Below are positions 1 through 6,313 of a stretch of DNA of 34,835 nucleotides, piece after piece. The position numbers and the translations under genes were made by a program. Positions within the stretch are counted from its first letter, which is position 1, and every line of letters begins with the position of its first letter. Under the pieces are notes generated by a model. It ran no database searches, was not told where the DNA came from, and saw only the letters and a program-made list of their open reading frames with translations. The stretch is from Lachnospira sp. UBA2821 (GTDB lineage: Bacteria; Bacillota; Clostridia; Lachnospirales; Lachnospiraceae), in NCBI GenBank assembly GCA_002351535.1, contig DEGR01000025.1, positions 1-34,835 of the forward strand. The letters run 5' to 3'.

Positions 1-12
1 ACCTTTTGACCC
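1..12 (-). repeat. Fragment of an intergenic repeat shared with 27840-27851
   Basis: The first twelve bases (ACCTTTTGACCC) are the exact reverse complement of bases 27840-27851, which form the outer arm of a large intergenic hairpin. In both places a short AT-rich stretch containing ATCAT-like sequence follows. A chance 12-mer match is unlikely in a window this size. This is probably the end of a second copy cut off by the window edge. The rest of 1-105 holds only the ribosome site of the first gene. Confidence 0.35.
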
Positions 13-105
13 CGGCATCATGTTATAGAATTATATCGTTGTGTGGAAGCAGGATAACTATGTTGCTTTGCGATAAAATAATGCTGAAATTGGAGAATAA
101 ATAGA

Positions 106-558
106 ATGAGAAATTATCAATATATTACACTAATGGAAAAACCGGAACTAAAAGAGAAAGCTGCAGAGTGGTTCAGTTCTAAATGGGGAATACCCAAGGA
201 AGCATACTTAGAATGCATGGAAGCTTATCTTAATAAAGACACAGAGTATGGATGGTTTTTGTGTTTACATGATGACAAAATAGTTGCAGGAATGGGGGTT
301 ATTGAGAATGATTTTCATGACAGAAAAGACCTGACACCGAATGTATGTGCAGTTTATACAGATGAAGAACATAGGGGGAAAGGTATAGCCGGTAACCTGC
401 TTAATATGGTTGTAGAAGTTATGAAAAGTAAAGGAATAACCCCGCTGTATCTTGTTACAGATCATATTGGGTTTTATGAAAGATACGGTTGGGAATTTTT
501 ATGCATGGTTCAGGGTGATGGTGAGCCTCAAATGACAAGGATGTATGTGCATTATTAG
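106..558 (+). CDS. GNAT-family N-acetyltransferase
   Basis: This is a 150-residue cytoplasmic protein with a single GNAT fold, predicted to move an acetyl group from acetyl-CoA to an unknown amine. The acetyl-CoA pyrophosphate loop is visible as HRGKGIAGNLL (about residues 89-99), preceded by the beta strand NVCAVYTDEEHR. Near the C-terminus GFYERYGWEF is the usual last helix-strand of the fold. GGAG about eight bases upstream supports the ATG. The gene stands alone: more than 200 bases with a new promoter follow it. The substrate cannot be told from sequence. The family call is firm; small-molecule versus protein acetylation is open. Confidence 0.9.
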   Translation: MRNYQYITLMEKPELKEKAAEWFSSKWGIPKEAYLECMEAYLNKDTEYGWFLCLHDDKIVAGMGVIENDFHDRKDLTPNVCAVYTDEEHRGKGIAGNLLNMVVEVMKSKGITPLYLVTDHIGFYERYGWEFLCMVQGDGEPQMTRMYVHY

Positions 559-730
559 TTAAAATGTATATAAAAAATATATATAAGAAATATAGAAACA
601 ATTTCATAATTCACTATGTCATAATAATTGTTCCTATAATTATGAAAAAAGTGCATGAATCAGGTATTATTGACAGGAAAACAGAGAAGGCGTGCTAGTA
701 TAGCGGATATTAACTAATTAGAATATTGAC

Positions 731-759
731 TTGACATAACTGCCCATATACTGTATATA
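731..759 (+). promoter_or_regulatory. Promoter of the ABC/GntR operon
   Basis: A perfect -35 TTGACA (731-736) and a -10 TATATA (754-759) are 17 bases apart, about 60 bases before the first start codon of the ABC operon. The -10 lies inside a long palindrome, so a protein bound there would block RNA polymerase. Confidence 0.7.
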
Positions 760-784
760 CATACATATACAGTATATGGGCAGT
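739..784. promoter_or_regulatory. Palindromic operator, probable YtrA-type repressor site
   Basis: Two perfectly complementary 20-base arms (739-758 and 765-784) are separated by six bases. The core reads ATACTGTATAT...ATATACAGTAT. No T-run follows, so a terminator is unlikely. The palindrome covers the -10 of the operon promoter, and the operon encodes a GntR/YtrA repressor (2338-2715). Autorepression at this site is the simplest inference. Confidence 0.7.
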
Positions 785-821
785 TTACGTGTCCAGAACA
801 ATTTATGGGAAAGGAATTATT

Positions 822-1652
822 ATGATAGCATTATGTGATGTATATAAATGTATTGGAAAGTTCAGGCTCGATGGTATTTCAATTACTATACCGGAAGGGT
901 ATATATGTGGACTGGTTGGGAAAAATGGTTCAGGAAAGACTTCGCTTATTAACTTAATTCTTGGCTTATATACTCCCGATAGTGGTGAATTAACAATTGA
1001 CGAATATAAATATGTTGACAATGAGAAGAATATCCGGGGGAATCTTGGTGTAGTGCTTACTGAAGAATTGTTTGTATCCGGATATTCATTGATAAAAAAT
1101 GCGGCAACATATGGAACGTTTTACGAAGGGTTCGATATGGAACAATATTTAAACCTGCTGGGTGAATTCAGATTGTCACCGGGAGACAAGTTTTCACAGC
1201 TTTCTAAAGGTCAGAAACTTAAAGCACAGTTCGCATTTGCACTCTCATGTAATACTAAATATTTAATACTTGATGAGCCGGCAGCAAACTTTGATGAAGA
1301 GTTCAGAAGGCAGTTTTTTGATAAAATACAACGATATATTAATAATGGCAGTAATAGTGTTATTTTAGCTACTCATATGACAGAGGAGCTTGATAAAATA
1401 GGGGATTTTCTTATATATATGGACAGTGGACGGGTTGTGTTTTCGGGAGATATGGAATCATTTAGAGAAAAATACAGAGTTGTATCAGGAGAAAAGTATA
1501 AGATAATGCTTTTGAATAAAGATGATGTAATTAATATTGAGGAAGGAAAGTATGGGTGCAAGGCACTTGTTTATCATAATAAAGGGACTAAATATGACAG
1601 AGAACTTAGCGTGACAAGACCATCCATAGAAGAATTTATGCAATATTATTGA
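822..1652 (+). CDS. ABC transporter ATP-binding protein
   Basis: This is the nucleotide-binding subunit of an ABC exporter, 276 residues from the ATG at 822. That start is preferred over an upstream GTG (789) because GGGAAAGGAA lies seven bases before it and the GTG falls just past the operator. Walker A is GKNGSGKT (about residues 33-40), the signature is LSKGQ (about 127-131), Walker B with catalytic Glu is LILDEPAA (about 148-155), and the switch His is in ATHMTEEL. About 70 residues follow the core, as in YtrB-type proteins. The next gene, 17 bases on, is its likely membrane partner, and the operon carries its own GntR regulator. Substrates of this class are often antimicrobial peptides or cell-wall stressors; nothing here fixes which. 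Confidence 0.9.
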   Translation: MIALCDVYKCIGKFRLDGISITIPEGYICGLVGKNGSGKTSLINLILGLYTPDSGELTIDEYKYVDNEKNIRGNLGVVLTEELFVSGYSLIKNAATYGTFYEGFDMEQYLNLLGEFRLSPGDKFSQLSKGQKLKAQFAFALSCNTKYLILDEPAANFDEEFRRQFFDKIQRYINNGSNSVILATHMTEELDKIGDFLIYMDSGRVVFSGDMESFREKYRVVSGEKYKIMLLNKDDVINIEEGKYGCKALVYHNKGTKYDRELSVTRPSIEEFMQYY

Positions 1653-1669
1653 GGGAGTGAAGAAAAAAT

Positions 1670-2335
1670 ATGAATATAAAAATGGCATTTACAAGCTATA
1701 TTACAGAATGGAATAAAGAAAATTTAAAAAATATTTTTAAAGAAAGTGGAACGGAGGCAGTTGGGATTGTATTGATGCCGGTATGGTTTGGTATTGCTAT
1801 GATGTATGGAAAAAGTAATACACTAAGTGTTGACATATTAATTGCAATGGCATTTTTAATCCCAATAGTATTTGTATGGATTTCTCAGGCACTTCATCCG
1901 CTGAAAAAGAATAAAATGTTTTATTTGTTACCAAGGAATCATGAAGAACGGAAGATTAGAATAGTAGATGATTATTTGTTTCAGATAGTGGTACATATGA
2001 TGGTGTTTATAATTGGGGATATAGTTATATTTACTGTAGGGCATTTTAACATCAACGGTTTTATGGCATTGATATTTAATGGTTTTGTATTCAGTACAAT
2101 TCTTGTGACAGATGATGAAGGAACGAAAGCATTTATAGCCGCTAAGATATTATTTACAATGTGCATTTTTATGAGTCTGGCACAAATGGTAATCGTGTCT
2201 GATAGGGATTTACATGTAGTAATGCAGATTATTTTGTTTGTGATGGCTTTGACTATAGAACTTCCATTATATGTATACGTTATGAAAAATATAATTGCAG
2301 GAATAGGGAAAGCAGTGGAATATAAAGGAGCATAA
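1670..2335 (+). CDS. Membrane protein, probable ABC-2-type permease subunit
   Basis: This 221-residue protein has about six hydrophobic segments, the first near residues 28-45 (EAVGIVLMPVWFGIAMMYG) and the last near 190-210. A conserved-looking loop reads ALHPLKKNKMFYLLPRNHEERK; a pattern of this kind (short cytoplasmic LLP segment after TM2) occurs in permeases that pair with YtrB-like ATPases. It lies between the first ATPase and the GntR gene, with two bases to the latter, so translation is probably coupled. It most likely forms the transmembrane half of the exporter. Family assignment rests on topology and context rather than a strong motif. Confidence 0.7.
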   Translation: MNIKMAFTSYITEWNKENLKNIFKESGTEAVGIVLMPVWFGIAMMYGKSNTLSVDILIAMAFLIPIVFVWISQALHPLKKNKMFYLLPRNHEERKIRIVDDYLFQIVVHMMVFIIGDIVIFTVGHFNINGFMALIFNGFVFSTILVTDDEGTKAFIAAKILFTMCIFMSLAQMVIVSDRDLHVVMQIILFVMALTIELPLYVYVMKNIIAGIGKAVEYKGA

Positions 2336-2337
2336 AT

Positions 2338-2715
2338 ATGAGTTTAAAAATAAATATATTGCCACAGGGAACATTAGCCATATATGAGCAAATTGTGTTG
2401 CAGATGAAAAATGCCATTGTAACCGGTGAACTGAAAAGCGGTGAAGCAATGCCTTCTATACGTGCATTGGCAGCAGATTTAAAGGTTAGCGTAATTACTA
2501 CAAAAAGAGCTTATGAAGAACTTGAAAAGGAAGGACTTATAAGATCTGTGGCAGGTAAAGGTTTTTATGTGTGTGAATATAATACAGATTATCTGAGAGA
2601 AAAGCAGCTTGTTATGCTGGAAAAACGAATCAGTGAGATTATATATGATGCAAAATCGGCAGGACTTTCGAAAGATGAATTACTGGAAATGATATGTGCA
2701 TTATATGAGAATTAG
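2338..2715 (+). CDS. GntR-family (YtrA subfamily) transcriptional regulator
   Basis: This 125-residue protein consists of an N-terminal winged helix (about residues 10-78) and a short helical tail of about 45 residues, the size typical of the YtrA subfamily rather than of longer GntR proteins with ligand domains. The HTH shows GEAMPSIRALAADLKVS...TTKRAYEELEKEGLI followed by the wing VAGKGFYV. AAGGAG lies just before the ATG. It is embedded in the exporter operon it presumably represses; the long palindrome at 739-784 over the operon's -10 is the best candidate operator. The inducer is unknown; in related systems it is cell-envelope stress. Confidence 0.93.
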   Translation: MSLKINILPQGTLAIYEQIVLQMKNAIVTGELKSGEAMPSIRALAADLKVSVITTKRAYEELEKEGLIRSVAGKGFYVCEYNTDYLREKQLVMLEKRISEIIYDAKSAGLSKDELLEMICALYEN

Positions 2716-2729
2716 TGTAGGAGGTAAAA

Positions 2730-3398
2730 ATGAGTATTAATACTAAATACATGTTGGAATTAGAAAATGTAAGTACAAATAACAGAAAGTTTGCACTTAA
2801 GAATAATAATTTGAGGCTTGAAAGTGGTTACATATATTGTATTACAGGTGAAAATGGTTCCGGAAAAACGACTCTTTTGAGGCAGATTTTAGACGAGAAT
2901 GCAAAATATTCAGGCGTGATTAAGCTGTTTGGTGAAGATATAAGAGGAAGACATAATATTGTCATGAAATATGCCGGATACGTGTCGGAAGAAAGAGTAT
3001 TTTTGGAGAAGAGAACAGCACTCCAGAATGCCGAAATATTAGGCAAATTATATAGTGAATTTGATATAGATATATTTAAAGAATATATGAAGATAATGAA
3101 CACATCTATAAATACAACATATTACAAAATGTCAAGGGGAGAAAAAATGAAGTTTCAACTTTCATTTGCGATTGCATGTCAAAGTAAAATTTATATTTTG
3201 GATGATGTGACAGCTGGAATGGATAGCGTATTCCGAGCAGAATTATTTGATATGCTTAGAGGACTTTTGTCGGATGAATGTCTTGTTATTATAACCACTC
3301 ATAATGTGTCGGAAATTACAAGACATACAGATTATGTAGCGGTTATGGAAAATGGAAGTCTTGGAGAATTCACTGAAAGTATAGAATTTGGTGTGTGA
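2730..3398 (+). CDS. ABC transporter ATP-binding protein (second in operon)
   Basis: This 222-residue ATPase has Walker A GENGSGKTT (about residues 40-48), signature MSRGEKMKFQ, and switch His in ITTHNVSEI. Walker B reads IYILDDVTAGMD: the catalytic Glu that normally follows the Walker B Asp is Asp here, a change that usually slows ATP hydrolysis. It could therefore be the weaker half of a heterodimeric pair with the 822-1652 ATPase, though each ATPase has its own neighbouring membrane protein. GGAGG sits six to seven bases before the ATG, 14 bases after the GntR stop. The ABC call is firm; pairing is inference. Confidence 0.9.
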   Translation: MSINTKYMLELENVSTNNRKFALKNNNLRLESGYIYCITGENGSGKTTLLRQILDENAKYSGVIKLFGEDIRGRHNIVMKYAGYVSEERVFLEKRTALQNAEILGKLYSEFDIDIFKEYMKIMNTSINTTYYKMSRGEKMKFQLSFAIACQSKIYILDDVTAGMDSVFRAELFDMLRGLLSDECLVIITTHNVSEITRHTDYVAVMENGSLGEFTESIEFGV

Positions 3399-3465
3399 AA
3401 TATTAAAAGAAGAAAGACGTTTAGAACATGAGGATTTATGGAGAACATAGAATTTGAGGTGACAT

Positions 3466-3960
3466 GTGTATATGAGAAAGATAGATTATGAACAGCAAAA
3501 AATATTAGATGAATTTTTCGAGGAAGAAAATACCTGGTTTCCGGACAATGTGTTATACAATTTTATTGCAATAATGCTTATCTGTATATCAATGGTTATA
3601 ATATTATTTCCGTATAATTCGTGGAATGGCGATAGGGATTTCATGACTACTACGATTATAATGTATGCAATGTATAATTATGGCATATTTTTCATGACTG
3701 CAAAGTATTCAAGATACAGGGAATTAGGCAATAAACAGAAAAATATTGTGGAACTTTTAAAGTATATGCCGGTAGATAAAAGGCAACTTGTTTATTATAA
3801 ACAAAGTAAGATAATTAAGCCTTGCGGATTGATTACGGCCAGTGTGATAGTAGTACATATAATAGCATCTTTAGCGGTCTATGGTAATATCAATGTCCTG
3901 GATGTAGTAATACCTTGTGTTTTATGCTTTTTATTTCCGATATTAGTTGAATATGTGTAG
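3466..3960 (+). CDS. Short membrane protein, possible truncated ABC permease
   Basis: This 164-residue protein has four hydrophobic segments (about residues 33-50, 63-80, 118-138, 142-163) and ends inside the fourth. The loop LLKYMPVDKRQLVYYKQ resembles the LLP-type loop of the permease at 1670-2335, which is 221 residues long with about six segments. It may be a related permease that lost its last two segments. A GTG at 3466 with GAGGTGA six bases upstream is chosen; ATG 3472 is the alternative. It is the last gene of the exporter operon, about 65 bases after the second ATPase. The following bases do not continue a similar protein in the same frame. Confidence 0.55.
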   Translation: MYMRKIDYEQQKILDEFFEEENTWFPDNVLYNFIAIMLICISMVIILFPYNSWNGDRDFMTTTIIMYAMYNYGIFFMTAKYSRYRELGNKQKNIVELLKYMPVDKRQLVYYKQSKIIKPCGLITASVIVVHIIASLAVYGNINVLDVVIPCVLCFLFPILVEYV

Positions 3961-4140
3961 TTAATACAGAGTGGTTAAATCAGAGACATCCAATTGCACA
4001 ATGCATAGAGTAATGTAGAAAAAGTAAATATGTTAATGACATTTTTGTGTCAGCAATAATCTATTAATAAAATCACTATACAAAATACATAAAAAAATGT
4101 GCAGAAAAATATATAAAATACACAAAATATACAAAAACTA

Positions 4141-4169
4141 TTGACATATATGTCTGATAACATTATTAT
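4141..4169 (+). promoter_or_regulatory. Promoter of the PTS operon
   Basis: TTGACA (4141-4146) and TATTAT (4164-4169) are 17 bases apart. Transcription from here gives a leader of about 180 bases before the antiterminator gene, holding the antiterminator site and a terminator. The 3961-4140 stretch before it is AT-rich and shows nothing recognisable. Confidence 0.75.
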
Positions 4170-4186
4170 ATTGTTATCAGATATAT
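4148..4186. promoter_or_regulatory. Palindromic operator over the PTS promoter -10
   Basis: TCTGATAACA (4153-4162) and TGTTATCAGA (4172-4181) are perfect inverted arms around nine bases. Allowing one mismatch, the arms extend to 15 bases each (4148-4162 and 4172-4186). The centre is the -10 element. No regulator in the window is an obvious partner. It implies control at initiation on top of the antitermination control downstream. Confidence 0.55.
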
Positions 4187-4214
4187 AAATTTAAAATATG
4201 TTAATAACAATAAC

Positions 4215-4242
4215 AGATTGTTACTTTTCGGAAGGCAAGACT
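4215..4242 (+). promoter_or_regulatory. RAT (ribonucleic antiterminator) site for LicT/BglG-type protein
   Basis: The segment reads AGATTGTTACT, a short loop, then AGGCAAGACT. The known RAT consensus begins GGATTGTTACT and ends AGGCAAAACC, so both conserved sides are present and the loop is one base shorter. It overlaps the 5' arm of the terminator at 4237-4317, the classical arrangement in which a bound antiterminator protein prevents the terminator from folding. The next gene encodes that kind of protein. Confidence 0.8.
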
Positions 4243-4317
4243 GGGTTATGCTATTATGAAGATTTGGACTATTTTTATATGATAATCTTTAATTTTAGTG
4301 TGATTCCGGTTTTTTTT
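4237..4317 (+). terminator. Leader terminator competing with the RAT site
   Basis: AAGACTGGG (4237-4245) can pair with TCCGGTTTT (4305-4313), with some G-U pairs, and eight T residues follow at 4310-4317. The intervening bases are long and may form an inner hairpin. The first six bases of the 5' arm are shared with the RAT hairpin, so the two structures exclude each other. Confidence 0.55.
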
Positions 4318-4358
4318 ATTATATAATTATAATACAATTACCGGGAATGAGGGTTTAT

Positions 4359-5192
4359 ATGAAGATTATAAGAATAATTAATAATAATGTTGTCAGTTCT
4401 GTTGATGATAAATGTAAAGAGGTTGTCATAATGGGCAAGGGTATAGGATTTAGAAAGAAGCCCGGCGAATTTATAGATGATCAGGCTATAGAGAAGATAT
4501 TTCATCTGCCATCGGAGAATATGACACAGTTTGAGGAATTATTGGAGAACATGCCATATGAACATATAAAGGCTGCGAAGGATATTATTGTGTATGCAAG
4601 GAAGCAGTTAGACAGGCATCTTAATAAGAATATCTATATTACACTGACAGACCATTTGAGTTATGCAATTGAAAGACAAAAGCAGAATGTGAATGTTCAG
4701 AATGCATTATTATGGGAGATTAAGAAATATTATCATGAGGAATATCTGGTTGGTCTTCATGCACTTGACATTATAAAAGAACAGCTTGATATACAGCTCC
4801 CTGAAGATGAGGCAGGTTTTATTGCACTTCATTTTGTAAATGCGGAGATGGATGGGGACATGAATAGCTCTGCAAGGATACCTATTTTGATAAAAGATAT
4901 TATTAACATTGTCAAATATAGTTTTAATATAGAAATAAACGAGGAGGCTTTTGCATATGAAAGATTTATGATGCATTTAAAGTTTCTGGTTCAAAGAGCT
5001 GTAAATGAAGACGTTTATGAGCCTGATAATCTGGAGTTGGAGAAAAGCATTAAAGCAAAATGCAGGAAGGAATATGCTTGTGCATGTAAGATTAAGAAGT
5101 ATATAGAAAGCAAATGCATTTACAATGTATCAGAAGAGGAGACGGCATATATAGCACTTCATATAAACAGAGTAGTTAGAAACAGTATATAG
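4359..5192 (+). CDS. LicT/BglG-family transcription antiterminator
   Basis: This RNA-binding regulator lets RNA polymerase pass a leader terminator when its PRD domains have the right phosphorylation state. From ATG 4359 (GAGGG five bases upstream; an in-frame ATG at 4347 is less well placed) it is 277 residues. The CAT RNA-binding domain is residues 1-55 (MKIIRIINNNVV...GKGIGF), PRD1 about 65-170 and PRD2 about 175-277. Phosphorylatable histidines are seen in TDHLSYAIER and ALHFVNAE (PRD1), and in MMHLKFLVQR and ALHINRV (PRD2). It lies behind its own RAT site, so it should control its own operon, as BglG does. The downstream PTS proteins are its probable phosphate donors. Confidence 0.95.
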   Translation: MKIIRIINNNVVSSVDDKCKEVVIMGKGIGFRKKPGEFIDDQAIEKIFHLPSENMTQFEELLENMPYEHIKAAKDIIVYARKQLDRHLNKNIYITLTDHLSYAIERQKQNVNVQNALLWEIKKYYHEEYLVGLHALDIIKEQLDIQLPEDEAGFIALHFVNAEMDGDMNSSARIPILIKDIINIVKYSFNIEINEEAFAYERFMMHLKFLVQRAVNEDVYEPDNLELEKSIKAKCRKEYACACKIKKYIESKCIYNVSEEETAYIALHINRVVRNSI

Positions 5193-5213
5193 TAGTATAG
5201 ATGGAGGCTTTTG

Positions 5214-6014
5214 ATGAAGAGCAGGTATGATAATCTGGCAAACATAATTATTCATAACGTTGGTGGAAAGGAAAATATAACAGCTATAACTCATTGTGCA
5301 ACCAGATTGCGGTTTACACTTAAAGATTATTCAAAGGCTAATACGGAAGTTTTAAAAAATACAGAAGGAATTGTAACAGTAATCCAGAGAAAGACACAAT
5401 ATATGCTTGTTATTGGCAGCAGTGTTGTGGAAGTGTTTGAGGCGGTCATGTCATTGGACAGACTTAAAGAATATGCGGCTAATATCAGATTAAAAGAGAA
5501 TATGCGGACTGAGAGTCAGCGAATTAAAAAGCATTTAACGGGTACAATTATAGATAATAACACGAATGTGGTAGAAGCACCATTGAAAGGCAGAATGATT
5601 TATTTATCAGAAGTAGATGATGAAGCATTTAGTTCAGGCATATTGGGAGAAGGGGTTGCTATCGTTCCGGCAAATGGAAAGGTTTATGCCCCATGTGATG
5701 GAACAATAATTACTTTTTTTCCATCAGGACATGCGGTTGCAATAAGGCAGGACAGTGGAGCAGAAATACTTATCCATATAGGTATAGATACTGTTAAGCT
5801 AGATGGAAAGGGATTTAGCCCTAAGAAAAAACAGGGTGATATTGTTAAATGTGGGGAGTTGATTCTGGAAGCTGACATAGACTTTATAGAACAATCAGGA
5901 TTTGATATTACAACTCCTGTAATAATAACTAATCCGGAAGATTATGATATTGTAAATTTTGTTACGGGAAATGTAGAACCCGGAAATGAAATTATTAAAT
6001 ATAAAGTAAAATAA
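5214..6014 (+). CDS. PTS glucose/beta-glucoside-type EIIB-EIIA protein lacking EIIC
   Basis: This soluble two-domain phosphotransfer protein has 266 residues from ATG 5214 (GGAGG six bases upstream). The EIIB domain (about 1-85) carries the phosphorylated Cys in THCATRLRFTL (Cys28). A polar linker (about 85-125) follows, then an EIIA-Glc domain (about 130-255) with His173 in PSGHAVAI and active-site His188 in LIHIGIDTVKLDGKGF. Family members usually carry a membrane EIIC of about 350 residues between or before these domains; none is present and no deletion scar is visible. It may supply B and A domains to an EIIC encoded elsewhere or act mainly as a phospho-relay that sets the PRD state of the adjacent antiterminator. 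It lies 21 bases after licT and about 30 bases before HPr. Confidence 0.9.
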   Translation: MKSRYDNLANIIIHNVGGKENITAITHCATRLRFTLKDYSKANTEVLKNTEGIVTVIQRKTQYMLVIGSSVVEVFEAVMSLDRLKEYAANIRLKENMRTESQRIKKHLTGTIIDNNTNVVEAPLKGRMIYLSEVDDEAFSSGILGEGVAIVPANGKVYAPCDGTIITFFPSGHAVAIRQDSGAEILIHIGIDTVKLDGKGFSPKKKQGDIVKCGELILEADIDFIEQSGFDITTPVIITNPEDYDIVNFVTGNVEPGNEIIKYKVK

Positions 6015-6043
6015 AAACCATATTTTTAAAGGAGGAATTCATT

Positions 6044-6301
6044 ATGGTATCATTCAAGTATGTAGTAAAAGATCAGGCAGGTATTCATGCAAGACCTGCG
6101 GGACTTCTTGTTAAGGAAGTAAAGAAGACAGGAGCAAAGGTGACTTTGGAATGTGACGGCAAGAGTGCAGAGGCAACTAAGCTTATGGCTGTTATGGCTA
6201 TGGGCGTTAAATGTGGAAAAGAGATTACGGTGTCAGTCGAAGGTGATAATGAAGCAGAGACTGCAAAAGCATTAGAAGAGTTCTTTAAAGAGAACCTGTA
6301 A
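6044..6301 (+). CDS. ptsH: Phosphocarrier protein HPr
   Basis: HPr carries phosphate from enzyme I to the EIIA domains of the PTS. The 85-residue length is standard, and His15 sits in the signature GIHARPAGLL. In Bacillus HPr, Ser46 is the target of HPr kinase and links sugar supply to CcpA; here the matching position is Lys46 (SAEATKLMAVMAMG), with Thr45 before it. The protein should therefore work in phosphotransfer but not in Ser46-type catabolite repression. AAAGGAGG gives a very strong ribosome site. It is placed between the EIIBA gene and ptsI in one operon. Confidence 0.95.
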   Translation: MVSFKYVVKDQAGIHARPAGLLVKEVKKTGAKVTLECDGKSAEATKLMAVMAMGVKCGKEITVSVEGDNEAETAKALEEFFKENL

Positions 6302-6313
6302 AGGAGAGATTCT

